DNA from: Nocardia alni
Lineage (GTDB): Bacteria > Actinomycetota > Actinomycetes > Mycobacteriales > Mycobacteriaceae
DNA length: 64,000 bases
NCBI RefSeq assembly: GCF_019038435.1
Contig: NZ_JAGPOX010000001.1
Coordinates: 171,853-235,852, forward strand
Direction of reading: 5' to 3'
Position 1 is the stretch's first letter, and each line of letters starts with the position of its first letter. The position numbers and the translations under genes were made by a program. Below are positions 1 to 8,897 of the stretch, one piece after another. The notes under the pieces are model-generated. The model did not search any database. It worked only from the letters and a program-made list of their open reading frames with translations, and was not told where the DNA came from.

Positions 1-1
1 G

Positions 2-583
2 CATATGGAGGCCTTCAAGGCCAAGGGGCTCGAGGTGCTGGTACTCACCGACCCGGTCGACGAGATGTGGGTCGGTTCGGTCACCGAATTCGACGGCAAG
101 CAGTTCCAGTCCATTGCCAAGGGCGAGGTGGACCTGGAGTCCGAGGATGAGAAGAAGGAGTCCGAGGCCCTGCGCGAACAGCAGGACAAGGACTTCGGCG
201 ACGTGCTGACCTGGCTGCAGAAGGCCCTGGACGACAGCGTCAAACAGGTCCGGCTCAGCTCCAGGCTCACCACCTCCCCGGCCTGCCTGGTCGGTGACGT
301 CTTCGACTTCACCCCGCAGTTGGAGCGGATGTATCGCGCATCCGGACAGGCGCTCCCGGAGACCAAGCGGATCCTGGAACTGAACCCGACCCACCCCCTG
401 GTGACGGGCCTGCGCGACGCGTACTTCCAGAACAAGGACGCCGTCGACTCCGGCAATGCCCCCGAACTCGGCGAGACCGCGGAACTGCTCTACGGCACGG
501 CGGTCCTGGCCGAGGGCGGCGAGCTGAAGGACCCGTCCCACTTCGCCCACATCCTCACCGAGCGGCTCACCCGCACGGTCTGA
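2..583 (+). CDS. htpG: Chaperone HtpG (Hsp90), 5' end outside window
   Basis: This is the C-terminal part of the bacterial Hsp90 ATP-dependent chaperone, which assists folding of cytosolic client proteins. The reading frame is open to the left edge, so about 193 codons of a normally 620-650 residue protein are present. Family landmarks are the LTDPVDE segment near the start, the SSRLTTSPACLV block, and the C-terminal dimerisation region with KRILELNPTHPLV. The N-terminal ATPase domain lies outside the window. A strong hairpin follows directly. Recognition is by sequence memory of the family; there is no sign of damage. Confidence 0.93.
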   Translation, partial: HMEAFKAKGLEVLVLTDPVDEMWVGSVTEFDGKQFQSIAKGEVDLESEDEKKESEALREQQDKDFGDVLTWLQKALDDSVKQVRLSSRLTTSPACLVGDVFDFTPQLERMYRASGQALPETKRILELNPTHPLVTGLRDAYFQNKDAVDSGNAPELGETAELLYGTAVLAEGGELKDPSHFAHILTERLTRTV

Positions 584-594
584 TCACGGCGTTC

Positions 595-638
595 GGACAG
601 CAAGGCCCGCATCGCACTGTGCGATGCGGGCCCTGTCC
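595..638. terminator. Hairpin terminator between htpG and the SDR gene
   Basis: An almost perfect inverted repeat joins GGACAG...GGCCCGCATCGCA to its complement TGCGATGCGGGCC...CTGTCC with a 3-4 base loop. It lies between two convergent genes and can serve both strands. No long T-run follows, which is common for high-GC terminators. Confidence 0.8.
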
Positions 639-652
639 GTACTTCAGGGTGT

Positions 653-1420
653 CTACCGCGGCGCCATGCGCAGGGCGCCGTCCATGCGGATGGTCTCGCC
701 GTTGAGGTAGTCGTGCTCGGCGATGTACTGCGCCAGCTGCGCGTATTCGTCCGGGCGGCCCAGGCGGGACGGGAACGGCACACCGGCCTCGAGGCCCTTG
801 CGGTACTCCTCGGTGACTCCGGCCAGCATCGGGGTGTCGATGATGCCGGGGGCGATGGTGTTGACCCGGATGCCGAACTGCGCCAGGTCGCGCGCGGCCG
901 GGATGGTCATGCCCGCGACGCCGCCCTTGGACGCGGAGTAGGCGATCTGGCCGATCTGGCCCTCGAACGCGGCCACCGACGCGGTGTTGACCACGACGCC
1001 GCGCTGGCCGAACTCGTCGACCGGATCGGTCTTCGAGATGGCGTCGGCGGCCAGCCGCATGACGTTGAAGGTGCCGAGCAGGTTGACGGTGATCACCGTG
1101 CGGAACAGCTCCAGATCGTGCGGGCCGTTCTTGGACAGGATCCGCCCGGCCCAGCCCACTCCGGCGCAGTTGACCACGATGCGCAGCGGCGTACCGGATT
1201 CCACGACGGTGGTGACCGCCGCCGCGACCTCGTCGCCGTTGGTCACATCGCTCGGGAGCAGCGTGATACCCGCGGGAACCTTGTCGCCCGCTCGCTCGAT
1301 CGACTGCGGCAGGTCCAGCCCGAAGACGGTGGCGCCGGCGTCGGCGAAGCGCTTGGCGGTCGCGGCGCCCAGGCCGGACGCGGCCCCGGTGATGATTGCG
1401 GCAGAGCCGGAAATCTCCAC
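653..1420 (-). CDS. SDR family oxidoreductase, 3-hydroxyacyl-CoA dehydrogenase type 2-like
   Basis: This 255-residue protein is a classical short-chain dehydrogenase/reductase with a Rossmann fold. The cofactor motif TGAASGLG is at residues 11-18, NCAG at about 84-87, the catalytic Ser near 148, and the YxxxK pair is Tyr161/Lys165. Asp36 in GLDL after the second strand suggests NAD rather than NADP. The sequence resembles the HSD17B10-like type 2 hydroxyacyl-CoA dehydrogenases, so oxidation of 3-hydroxyacyl-CoA is the likely reaction, but SDR substrates cannot be fixed from sequence. The start is GTG, preceded by GAGGAC. It diverges from the TetR gene that follows. Confidence 0.88.
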   Translation of the reverse strand: MEISGSAAIITGAASGLGAATAKRFADAGATVFGLDLPQSIERAGDKVPAGITLLPSDVTNGDEVAAAVTTVVESGTPLRIVVNCAGVGWAGRILSKNGPHDLELFRTVITVNLLGTFNVMRLAADAISKTDPVDEFGQRGVVVNTASVAAFEGQIGQIAYSASKGGVAGMTIPAARDLAQFGIRVNTIAPGIIDTPMLAGVTEEYRKGLEAGVPFPSRLGRPDEYAQLAQYIAEHDYLNGETIRMDGALRMAPR

Positions 1421-1565
1421 GGTGATGTGGTCCTCTCATTCGGTGACGGCCCCTCGCCAGGCCATCCCTCACCTGGCACACTAACCGGCCCTCGTGGCTT
1501 CGCGGTTCGGGGGATTGCGATTGCGCCACAATGGTGCGAACCGAACATTGGAGACGGAGCAGCCC

Positions 1566-2225
1566 ATGTCCGACCCGGCCGCCACCAACCGCCAGCTACC
1601 CCGGGGCCGCCACGGCCTGCCCCGGGAGACGGTGATCGCCTCCCAGCGCGACCGCATCCTCGGTGCGATGGCACAGGTGATGACCGAACATGGTTATGTG
1701 GGAACGTCGGTCGCGACGATCATCAAACGGGCCGGCGTCTCGCGGGAGACCTTCTACGAGCAATTCCGTTCCAAGGAGCACTGTTTCGAGGGCGCCTACG
1801 AACGCGCGGTGCAGATGCTCATCGCGCGGATCGCGGATACGGCCAGGGCACAATCGGATTCGCCGGTCACCCGTGAAGAGCGGATCGGTGCGATGCTGAG
1901 CGCCTACCTCGAGGGGCTGGCCGCCGAACCGGCCGAGGCGCGCCTGTTCCTGATCGAGGTGTATGCGGTCGGCCCGGCGGCGATCGCCCGGCGGGCGCGG
2001 TTGCAGGATTCGTTCGTGCGGATGGTCGCCGACATTCTCGACGCGCATACCGAGGAGCAGTTGTTCGCCTGTCAGACGCTGGTCGCCGCGCTCAGCGCCA
2101 TGGTCACCGCCAAGGTCGCCGCCGACGATCTGGACGGTCTGCAGGCCCTGCGGGAACCGTTGCTCGGTCTGTTGCGGCGCAGTGGGGACCTGTTCGGCAC
2201 GATGTCGGCGATCGCGCCGAGCTGA
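1566..2225 (+). CDS. TetR/AcrR family transcriptional regulator
   Basis: This is a 219-residue regulator of the TetR family, dimeric repressors that leave their operator when a ligand binds. The N-terminal helix-turn-helix is at about residues 28-75 (TSVATIIKRAGVSRETFYEQF is its core, cited to locate it). The rest is the variable ligand-binding helical domain. I chose ATG 1566 rather than the upstream in-frame start because GGAGACGGAG lies just before it. It is divergent from the SDR gene with about 145 bases between them, so that gene is its first candidate target. Ligand unknown. Confidence 0.88.
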   Translation: MSDPAATNRQLPRGRHGLPRETVIASQRDRILGAMAQVMTEHGYVGTSVATIIKRAGVSRETFYEQFRSKEHCFEGAYERAVQMLIARIADTARAQSDSPVTREERIGAMLSAYLEGLAAEPAEARLFLIEVYAVGPAAIARRARLQDSFVRMVADILDAHTEEQLFACQTLVAALSAMVTAKVAADDLDGLQALREPLLGLLRRSGDLFGTMSAIAPS

Positions 2226-2248
2226 TCCGGCCACGCCGAGCCGGGCGA

Positions 2249-2995
2249 TCAGCGATAGCTGTCCAGCGGGCGGGGATCCTCTTCGCCACAGGCCGGCGTC
2301 TCCGCTCGCGCGGCGGTGCGGGACCTGCCGAGCAGCCAGAGCACGACTCCCGCCGCCGCGGGCACGAGCAGCGAGATCGCCAGCTCCGGCAGACGTCCCA
2401 GCTGGGGCGCCACGCCCGAGAGCAGCGTGGCCGCGCCGATGTAGAGGAACAGCAGACCCGAGCCGATCGCGATCGCCCGCTCGGGCACGTGCTTGCCGAC
2501 CGCGATGCCCAGGGCGATCGCCAGTCCACCGGCGGCCACCATGCCCGCGACCGACCCGATCCAGACGGCCACCCAGTTGTGACTCGAGGACAGGGCGATG
2601 ATCGCGAACATGGTGCGGTCGCCGAGTTCGGCGAGCAGGAATGCCGACAACACCATGAAGAACACTCGGAGGGGTGAGCGGGCCGGAGAATCGTCCGCGG
2701 CGGGCGCGGCCTCGTCCTTCTTCGATCCACCGTGCGCATCGCGCAGGGTCCACAGGCCGACCGCGAGCAGAACGACCGCGGTGATGATCGCGATCACATC
2801 GGTGGGCAGGGACGCACCGAGGAAATGTCCGACCCCGACGGCGATCAGATTGACCGCGATGCTCGCCGCGGTGATACCCGACAGGACGACCCACCACCGA
2901 TAGCGCAGCGCGAACGTCAACGCCATCAGCTGTGATTTATCCCCCAGTTCGGCGAGGAACAGCGCGCCGAAACTCAGCAATATCGTGGCGATCAT
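2249..2995 (-). CDS. TMEM165/GDT1 (UPF0016) family membrane protein, probable Mn2+ exporter
   Basis: This is a 248-residue integral membrane protein of the GDT1/TMEM165 cation family. It shows the two inverted hallmark repeats: ELGDKS near residues 16-21 in the first half and ELGDRT in the second half, each inside a transmembrane helix. About six helices are visible, with a charged loop between the halves. Members export Mn2+ (and Ca2+ in eukaryotes). I placed the start at ATG 2995 because the longer open frame runs back through an RNA element that looks like a Mn-sensing riboswitch, which fits the predicted function well. It is convergent with the TetR gene. Confidence 0.85.
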   Translation of the reverse strand: MIATILLSFGALFLAELGDKSQLMALTFALRYRWWVVLSGITAASIAVNLIAVGVGHFLGASLPTDVIAIITAVVLLAVGLWTLRDAHGGSKKDEAAPAADDSPARSPLRVFFMVLSAFLLAELGDRTMFAIIALSSSHNWVAVWIGSVAGMVAAGGLAIALGIAVGKHVPERAIAIGSGLLFLYIGAATLLSGVAPQLGRLPELAISLLVPAAAGVVLWLLGRSRTAARAETPACGEEDPRPLDSYR

Positions 2996-3081
2996 CGGTG
3001 GCTCCCAGCTCTTCGGCCTGCCGGCCTCGAGGCGGGATGCCCGTCGGCCGACAACGCATCCGAGAATTCGGTTGGTCTGTC

Positions 3082-3200
3082 GGCCGAAGGTCTCGCCCAC
3101 CGGAGCCTGCGATGCCATGATCGCCGCGGTGCCGGTTCGCGTGGCCGGACCCCGGGGGGTCAGCGTGTCGACCACGCGATTGGGGGCTACTCCCCTTCGC
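3082..3200 (-). promoter_or_regulatory. yybP-ykoY (Mn2+) riboswitch
   Basis: On the minus strand, 90-200 bases before the GDT1-type gene, the conserved 5' strand CGAAGGGGAGTAGC is matched by a 3' strand GGGCGAGACCTTCG, so that CGAAGG pairs with CCTTCG to form the closing stem. Between them is GTCGACA, an internal GC-rich hairpin (ACCCCCCGGGGTC region), and the paired GCGTGG/CCACGC arm. These are the invariant parts of the yybP-ykoY family, which binds Mn2+ and turns on Mn exporters. The position and the downstream gene both agree. Confidence 0.85.
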
Positions 3201-3305
3201 TATGGCTATCCTATCTTCCGATTTGTCGCATCGCAACCTGCCGCGATCGAAACATCAATGCGCGCAATAAGTTTGGCGGTCCCACCCGGAGTTTTCGGGT
3301 ACCCG

Positions 3306-3833
3306 TCACGCCGCGATCAGCATGGCCAGAACCGCCGTGTCGGGATCGCTGATCGGATCGACGCCGACCCGGCTGACCATGGAGGTGACGGTGCCGTCCA
3401 GCTCGGCCTCCACCCAGGCGGCCCGATGCTGCAGGCCCAGATGCGGCACGCCCGGCAGCAGGACGCAGCCCGATGCCGCGCCGCTGCATTCGGGCAGTGA
3501 CGGCCGCGTTTCCGAGGGCGGATGCAGCATCATCAGGGCGGACGGCACATGGTGGGCGAATCGTCCGGGCTCCAGCGCCCGCTCGCCCAGGATCGGTCCC
3601 TCGGCCAGGACGAGCCCGACCGTGCCGGGCTGGGGATCGTCCGGCAGGTCCTCGCGCGCGCCGAAGACCGTGGTGGTGGCGAGCAGGCCGGGCAGGCTGG
3701 CCACCCGCACCGCCAGGGCGAGCAGTTGCGCCCACTCCTTGGTGCTGTCCGGCCAGCGACCCCCTATCAGGAATCCTCGCAGTGACCCTTGTGCCTGGAA
3801 CGGTGTTACCCGAACCGGATCGTTGGTTTGCAT
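3306..3833 (-). CDS. Hypothetical protein
   Basis: I do not recognise this 175-residue protein. It has no signal peptide or clear membrane segment and is mixed alpha/beta in character, with a C-terminal stretch rich in Val/Asp/Ile. The start at ATG 3833 is chosen because CGGGAGGCC lies at good distance before it; the open frame extends 33 codons further upstream without a better start. It sits alone between the riboswitch and the sodA terminator. No relation to either neighbour is evident beyond shared orientation. Confidence 0.6.
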   Translation of the reverse strand: MQTNDPVRVTPFQAQGSLRGFLIGGRWPDSTKEWAQLLALAVRVASLPGLLATTTVFGAREDLPDDPQPGTVGLVLAEGPILGERALEPGRFAHHVPSALMMLHPPSETRPSLPECSGAASGCVLLPGVPHLGLQHRAAWVEAELDGTVTSMVSRVGVDPISDPDTAVLAMLIAA

Positions 3834-3976
3834 CGTGGCCTCCCGCGTCGATCCCGGGGTGGCTGCTGCGATCAGCGAGCCGTCCTTGAAGTTGTGAGTA
3901 CCCGAGAATGACCCGAACAATGTCTGGCACACAAGTACCAGAGAGTGCCAAGTCGCAGGTAACAGGCCTGAAACAC

Positions 3977-4012
3977 AAAACGGGCCCCCGAACCGGTTGG
4001 TTCGGGGGCCCG
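3977..4012 (-). terminator. Intrinsic terminator of sodA
   Basis: The stem CGGGCCCCCGAACC/GGTTCGGGGGCCCG has a tiny loop and, read on the minus strand, is followed by TTTTGTG. It lies about 25 bases after the sodA stop codon. Confidence 0.85.
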
Positions 4013-4035
4013 CTCGAGTGCGCGCGGTCGGTCTA

Positions 4036-4659
4036 TCAGCCGAAGACCAGGCCCTTGGCCTGCGAGGTCGCCCGTGCGAAGCGTTCCTGCACGTCGGCCC
4101 AGTTGACGACGTTCCAGAACGCCTTCACGTAGTCGGCCTTGACGTTCTTGTACTGCAGGTAGAAGGCGTGCTCCCACATGTCCACCTGCAACAGCGGGAT
4201 GATGCCCAGCGGCACGTTGGCCTGCTGGTCGTACAGCTGGAAGGTCAGCAGCTTCTGACCCAGCTGGTCGTAGCCCAGCACCGCCCAGCCCGAGCCCTGC
4301 AGGCCGTTGGCCGCGGCGGTGAACTGCGCGCGGAACTTGTCGAACGAGCCGAACTGGTCGTCGATGGCGGCGGCCAGCTCACCGGTCGGCTTGTCGCCGC
4401 CGTTCGGGGAGAGGTTCTTCCACCAGATGGAGTGGTTCACATGACCACCGAGGTGGAAGGCGAGGTTCTTCTCGTTCAGGAAGATCGCGCCGTGGTCACC
4501 GGACTCACGGGCCGCCTCGAGCTTCTCGATCGCGGAATTGGCCCCGGCGACGTAGGCGGCGTGGTGCTTGGAATGGTGGAGTTCGTTGATCTGCCCGGAG
4601 ATGTGCGGCTCCAGGGCGCTGTAGTCGTAATCCAGATCTGGCAGCGTGTACTCAGCCAC
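4036..4659 (-). CDS. sodA: Superoxide dismutase, Fe/Mn type
   Basis: This 207-residue enzyme converts superoxide to oxygen and hydrogen peroxide. The four metal ligands are all present: His28, His76 (in HLGGHVNH), Asp160 and His164 (in [11 protein letters not shown]), the same numbering as in mycobacterial SodA. The start is GTG 4659, preceded by GGAAGGGAC, and gives the family-typical [10 protein letters not shown]-terminus. There is no signal peptide, as in mycobacterial SodA, which is nevertheless exported. The gene is monocistronic, with its own terminator. A Mn exporter under Mn control lies nearby, so metal supply may be linked. Confidence 0.95.
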   Translation of the reverse strand: MAEYTLPDLDYDYSALEPHISGQINELHHSKHHAAYVAGANSAIEKLEAARESGDHGAIFLNEKNLAFHLGGHVNHSIWWKNLSPNGGDKPTGELAAAIDDQFGSFDKFRAQFTAAANGLQGSGWAVLGYDQLGQKLLTFQLYDQQANVPLGIIPLLQVDMWEHAFYLQYKNVKADYVKAFWNVVNWADVQERFARATSQAKGLVFG

Positions 4660-4846
4660 GATGTCCCTTCCTGTAGTCAGGCCGTCTGCACCCAGTATGT
4701 CGAGCGCACCCAACCCTTATTCGTACACCCGCCCGTGTGCAACCGCCCTTCGTGCCCCCGGAATTCCTGATGAAAAGGTGAGGTGTCACGAATCGGACAT
4801 GGTTGGTCCGGTTTGTTCGCCGATATGCGGCAGTAGCATTGGACCC

Positions 4847-5569
4847 ATGCCCTGGTACGACGAACTTGTCGGGCGTCTGCGCTTTCCGGAGCCGACCATG
4901 ATCACCGCCGAACAGGCCCTGCCCGGTCGCACCGAGCCGATCCGGGTGCTGGACCGGCACTATGTCAACGGCCATCGGCTGTACCCGCCCTTCTCCGATC
5001 ACCCGACCGACCCGCCGCTGCAGCTGGCGGTGGTGGCGATGGGGTGCTTCTGGGGTGCGGAGAAGGCATTCTGGGAATTGAACGGCGTGTACACCACCGC
5101 TGTGGGCTACATGGGCGGCTACACGCCGAATCCCAGCTACGAGGAAGTGTGTTCGGGTCGGACCGGGCACTCCGAGGCGGTACTGGTGGTCTTCGACCCG
5201 GCGGTGGTCGACTACGCCGCCGTACTGCGGCACTTCTGGGAGGATCACGACCCCACCCAGGGGATGCGCCAGGGCAATGACCGCGGCACCCAATACCGTT
5301 CGGCCGTCTTCGCCCTGGACGAGCGCCAACTCCAGATCGCCCGCACCACGGCCGCGGCCTACCAGGAGCGCTTGAGCGCGGCGGGCTACGGCGAGATCAC
5401 CACGGAGATCACCGAGGTCCCCGCGTCGGTGCACCCGTATCCGGACGTGACTGCACCCGGATTCTTCTACGCCGAGGACTACCACCAGCAGTACCTGGCC
5501 AAGAACCCGGGCGGCTACTGCCCGGTGCACGCGACGGGCGTGAGCTGCCCGGTCGGGCTGGGAGCCTGA
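4847..5569 (+). CDS. msrA: Peptide-methionine (S)-S-oxide reductase MsrA
   Basis: This 240-residue enzyme reduces methionine-S-sulfoxide in proteins, repairing oxidative damage. The nucleophile is Cys67 in the GCFWG motif. The family signatures GYMGG, the central [13 protein letters not shown] block and [16 protein letters not shown] follow, and C-terminal cysteines (GGYC and VSCPVG) can act as resolving residues. The start at ATG 4847 gives the MPWYDEL N-terminus; the open frame upstream overlaps the sodA promoter region. It diverges from sodA, so the two oxidative-stress genes share an intergenic region of about 190 bases. Confidence 0.94.
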   Translation: MPWYDELVGRLRFPEPTMITAEQALPGRTEPIRVLDRHYVNGHRLYPPFSDHPTDPPLQLAVVAMGCFWGAEKAFWELNGVYTTAVGYMGGYTPNPSYEEVCSGRTGHSEAVLVVFDPAVVDYAAVLRHFWEDHDPTQGMRQGNDRGTQYRSAVFALDERQLQIARTTAAAYQERLSAAGYGEITTEITEVPASVHPYPDVTAPGFFYAEDYHQQYLAKNPGGYCPVHATGVSCPVGLGA

Positions 5570-5608
5570 GAACTCACCCACCCCGTCGGCTTACCGTCTC
5601 CCGGGGCT

Positions 5609-6229
5609 CTACATCGGAGGTGCGACGTCGGGCAGCATCGTGCGCGGATCGCAGGCGTCGTGCGCCTTCCACCAGCGTGCACCGCCGGCGATGAACTCCG
5701 CGGTGGGAACCAGTGCGCCCTGGGAGGTTTCGACGGTGATGCCCTCGAACCAGATGCGTACATCGAGTTCGCGGGGATCGATACCCTCCTGCTGCGAGAA
5801 CTCCAGCAGATGGGTGCCGGGACCCTCTCCTATGGTGGTGTCGAAGCTCAGCAGCTCGCGCCACAGCGACCAACCGCTGTCGTCCGCGTCGACGAACTCC
5901 CAGCCGTGCAGTGCGCCACCGCCGAAGCTGGCGATCGACTCGCCGAGGGTATCCAGGGCGAGCGGGAAGACGTGCGGCTCGGCGTCGTCCCAGCGTTGCA
6001 TGCGTAGCGAGGCGGCGATCCGGCTGACTCCGGTGAGGGTCAGAAATACCCGGCGATCGTCGGGCGGCGGCCCATCGACGGGGAGAGCGGGGAGAGTCAG
6101 CACCTCGAGTTCGAGTCGTATCCGCGCGGCGGCGGCGTCGGGTACGAGACCGAGGCAGGTGCCCTCGGCGAGTGCTGTGTTGAGTCCTGCCGTATCCAAA
6201 CCGTCGAGTAACCCGCGGGTCGCGTCCAT
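5609..6229 (-). CDS. Hypothetical protein
   Basis: A 206-residue protein that I do not recognise. It looks like a soluble, mostly beta protein with a run of aromatic residues in the centre ([16 protein letters not shown]) and a C-terminal [11 protein letters not shown]. There is no signal peptide or membrane segment. It is convergent with msrA, ending 39 bases from it, and stands alone. Codon use matches its neighbours, so I take it as a real chromosomal gene with no assigned function. Confidence 0.65.
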   Translation of the reverse strand: MDATRGLLDGLDTAGLNTALAEGTCLGLVPDAAAARIRLELEVLTLPALPVDGPPPDDRRVFLTLTGVSRIAASLRMQRWDDAEPHVFPLALDTLGESIASFGGGALHGWEFVDADDSGWSLWRELLSFDTTIGEGPGTHLLEFSQQEGIDPRELDVRIWFEGITVETSQGALVPTAEFIAGGARWWKAHDACDPRTMLPDVAPPM

Positions 6230-6616
6230 GGAAACAGGCTACCGATCCCCACGGCCAAGTCGGGGATTTCGCTTTCCGACCAGTGTTGTCAGGTTTTTTC
6301 GCCGGGGATGGAACCGAACGGTCCCGCGCGTCGTCCAAGTACTTGTCGGGATCTCGCCGCAGTCTCGGATACGTGAAACAGCCCGCGGCGAGGTCCCGCG
6401 TACGACGGCGGTCGGCCGCTCCGGAATGAGGAGGGGAGTTTCGGATCGGTCGCCCGCCCGGTCGTTCGCCGGGCCCGGCGCTTCCCCGACCCTCGACCTC
6501 GACCTGTGGATGAGGTTGTGGATTATGTGGATAACTCGTGGATTCACGGCCGCGGCGGATGCCTTCACCGAGGGGAAGGTCTCCGTCTGTCGGACGGCCG
6601 TGGCAGGATCGAAGGC
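6230..6616. other. Intergenic stretch with a cluster of DnaA-box-like 9-mers
   Basis: No gene is supported here. Most of the stretch is the divergent promoter region of the hypothetical gene and the rhodanese gene. At 6505, 6517 and 6526 there are three 9-mers in the same orientation, TGTGGATGA, TGTGGATTA and TGTGGATAA. The last is an exact complement of the DnaA box TTATCCACA and the others differ by one or two bases. Confidence 0.5.
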
Positions 6617-6973
6617 GTGACGAGCCCCGAAGTTCCCTCGGTGCCGATCGGTGCCGTACCAGCCGAATTCGATGCGGATGCGGCAGCATCGGCCATACTG
6701 CTCGACGTCCGCGAGGACGACGAGTGGCAACTGGGCCGCGCCCCGGGCGCGGTGCACATCCCGATGGCCGACATTCCGGCCCGCATCGAGGAGCTGGACT
6801 ACGACCGGGAGATCTACGTCGTCTGCCGTCAGGGCGGGCGCTCGCTGCAGGTCGTGCGGTACCTGACACATGTCGGGTTCGAGGCGGTCAACGTCGCCGG
6901 CGGAATGGTGGCCTGGCAGAAGGCCGGTCGCCCGCTCACCGCCGATCCGGGGCACGAGGCGAAGATCTACTGA
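6617..6973 (+). CDS. Rhodanese-like domain protein
   Basis: A single-domain rhodanese of 118 residues. It carries LLDVRED near residue 30, the GAVHIPMADIP segment, and the active-site loop CRQGGRS, where the Cys would carry a persulfide. The family moves sulfane sulfur between donors and acceptors; the physiological partner here is unknown. GTG 6617 is the most sensible start, since the longer frame includes the DnaA-box region. It is followed 19 bases later by the DUF4328 gene, and the two plus glpQ1 are likely co-transcribed. Confidence 0.88.
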   Translation: MTSPEVPSVPIGAVPAEFDADAAASAILLDVREDDEWQLGRAPGAVHIPMADIPARIEELDYDREIYVVCRQGGRSLQVVRYLTHVGFEAVNVAGGMVAWQKAGRPLTADPGHEAKIY

Positions 6974-6992
6974 TGAGAAGGGGACGTGCACG

Positions 6993-8099
6993 GTGAGTAC
7001 GGTCGTACAACCCTGTGCCCGCTGCGGTTCGCGCTGGGCGGTGCAGGGCAAGCCCATGCACTGGTGCCCGCGATGCCGCGGTGTGCTGCTGTCCCCGGCT
7101 CCGGTCGATGCCCCCGCGCGGCAGCGCAACTATCGCTGGGTCGCCCGGCCGCCCGGCCGTCGGCCGCGCGACCGCATGCGCGCGGCGAACGCTTCCGCGC
7201 CCGCCCCCGCGGCGCCGCGCTACACCGAGATTCCGCGGTGGGGCCTGCGCGACGCCCCGTCGCAACCCGCACCGCTCCCGCGCCGCCGGCTGGCCGTGCT
7301 GACAGATCGGGCCGCCCGGCTGGTGACGGCTGCGGCGGTGCTGTTCCTGCTGTCCGCGGCCGCGGAATTCGGTCGCTACCTGATCCTCATGCAGAACCGC
7401 AGCCGGTTGATCGAACCCGTCGTGGCCTATCTGTCCGACTGGTCGGTGTGGTTCTTCTCCGGGCTTGCCCTGGTCTTCGCGCTGCTGGGTGCGATCGGGC
7501 TGGTGGGCTGGCTGCTCGACGCGCGTCGCGCGGCCTACGCGCGTACCGGTCGCCGCGATCCGCGCGGGTTGTGGTCGCTCCTGCTCGGCTGCGTCGTTCC
7601 GGTGGTCAATCTGGTGTGGCCGGGCATATTCCTGATCGAGCTGGCGCGCGAGCGCGAGGATCCGCGGCTGCTGCAGGCCGTGCGGATCTGGTGGGCCGCC
7701 TGGGTGGTCAACGCGGTGATGGCCGTCGCCGCGCTGCTCTGGCATCTCGCGACGACGCTGCAGGCGCAGGCCAACGGCGTGATCTTCACCGTGTACACCG
7801 ATCTGGTGGCAGCCGCCGTCGCGGTGCTGTCGCTCTGGGTGATGCGGCTGTGCGAGGGGCGTGACCTGCGTGGACGCCCGCGGGTGCCCAAACGCTGGAT
7901 CGCCACCGCGGGCCCGGCCGTCCCGCTGATCGAGCCGGTCCATCCGGTCGCCGCCGCCTCGGCCCGAACCGACGAGCCGGCCGCGCAGGAGCCCGGGGAA
8001 GCGGCTCGGCGCGCGCCGGATCCGGCCGTCGGGCAGGATGACCGCACGCAGGACGCGCCGATCGCGGAGTCCGATCAGGAGGAGGTCATGGCGAAGTGA
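6993..8099 (+). CDS. DUF4328 domain membrane protein with N-terminal zinc ribbon
   Basis: This 368-residue protein starts with a short zinc ribbon (CARCGSRW, then CPRCRG) and continues through a proline-rich basic linker to about six transmembrane helices carrying the DUF4328 domain. The C-terminal 60 residues are acidic and probably cytosolic. Function is unknown. In mycobacteria a related membrane protein gene sits next to glpQ1, as here. The start is GTG 6993 behind AGAAGGGGACG. The stop overlaps the next start by four bases (GTGA), implying translational coupling to glpQ1. Confidence 0.82.
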   Translation: MSTVVQPCARCGSRWAVQGKPMHWCPRCRGVLLSPAPVDAPARQRNYRWVARPPGRRPRDRMRAANASAPAPAAPRYTEIPRWGLRDAPSQPAPLPRRRLAVLTDRAARLVTAAAVLFLLSAAAEFGRYLILMQNRSRLIEPVVAYLSDWSVWFFSGLALVFALLGAIGLVGWLLDARRAAYARTGRRDPRGLWSLLLGCVVPVVNLVWPGIFLIELAREREDPRLLQAVRIWWAAWVVNAVMAVAALLWHLATTLQAQANGVIFTVYTDLVAAAVAVLSLWVMRLCEGRDLRGRPRVPKRWIATAGPAVPLIEPVHPVAAASARTDEPAAQEPGEAARRAPDPAVGQDDRTQDAPIAESDQEEVMAK

Positions 8100-8863
8100 A
8101 CCAGGGCAGTCGAGCACCGTTCGTGGTCGCGCATCGGGGCGCCTCGGCGGCACGCCCGGAGCACACCCTCGCCGCCTATGAACTGGCTCTGCAGGAGGGC
8201 GCCGACGGCGTCGAGTGCGACGTCCGGCTGACCCGCGACGGTCACCTGGTCTGCGTGCACGACCGCACGGTGGACCGCACCTCGTCGGGTACGGGCCTGG
8301 TCAGCGAGATGAGCCTGGACGAGCTGCGCGAGTTGGACTTCGGCGCCGACGGTGCACCGTCGACGGTCCTCACCCTCAGCGAGTTGATCTCCCTGGTGCT
8401 GGATTGGCGTAGTCGTCCCACCAAACTGTTCATCGAGACCAAACATCCGGTGCGCTACGGCGCATTGGTCGAGAACAAGGTGCTGGCCGAGCTGCAGCGC
8501 TTCGGTATCGCCACCCCTGCCTCGGCCGACCATTCGCGCGCGGTAGTGATGTCGTTCGCCGCGACGGCCGTCTGGCGGATTCGCCGCGCCGCGCCGCTGC
8601 TGCCGACAGTTCTGCTCGGTGAGTCGTCCCGCTACCTCGGCGGCAGCGCCGCGACCACGGTCGGCGCGACCGCGGTCGGTCCCTCGGTGCGGACCCTGCG
8701 TGAACATCCCGACCTGGTCGACAAGGCGGCCGCGGCGGGCCGTGCCGCGTACTGCTGGACCGTCGACGACCCCGATGACGTGAAACTCTGCGCGGAACTG
8801 GGCGTGAGCTGGATCGCCACGAACCACCCCGGCCGCACGAAAGCGCTGCTCACCGCGGCTTGA
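8096..8863 (+). CDS. glpQ1: Glycerophosphodiester phosphodiesterase
   Basis: A 255-residue cytosolic member of the GDPD family. The family splits glycerophosphodiesters into an alcohol and glycerol-3-phosphate. The TIM-barrel signatures are present: HRG at residues 13-15, PEHTLAAYELAL, the metal-ligand segment ECDVRLTRDGHLVCVHD, the long FIETKHP strand, and the final CWTVDD and GVSWIATNHP. No signal peptide is seen. The gene is coupled to the DUF4328 gene, matching the mycobacterial glpQ1 context. A hairpin overlaps its 3' end. Confidence 0.92.
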   Translation: MNQGSRAPFVVAHRGASAARPEHTLAAYELALQEGADGVECDVRLTRDGHLVCVHDRTVDRTSSGTGLVSEMSLDELRELDFGADGAPSTVLTLSELISLVLDWRSRPTKLFIETKHPVRYGALVENKVLAELQRFGIATPASADHSRAVVMSFAATAVWRIRRAAPLLPTVLLGESSRYLGGSAATTVGATAVGPSVRTLREHPDLVDKAAAAGRAAYCWTVDDPDDVKLCAELGVSWIATNHPGRTKALLTAA

Positions 8864-8881
8864 ACGGTCGCGGTGAGCAGC
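8845..8881. terminator. Hairpin at the glpQ1 / YrdB convergence
   Basis: A 13-base stem, GCTGCTCACCGCG with CGCGGTGAGCAGC, overlaps the last codons of glpQ1 and lies just before the end of the convergent YrdB-type gene. It has no T-run, but position and symmetry suit a bidirectional terminator. Confidence 0.65.
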
Positions 8882-8897
8882 GGTCGGGGCGATTGCC

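Noticed and set aside
567..1529. 320-codon frame on the minus strand over the SDR gene
   Set aside because: Arg/His-rich shadow of the real SDR frame, which has all family motifs.
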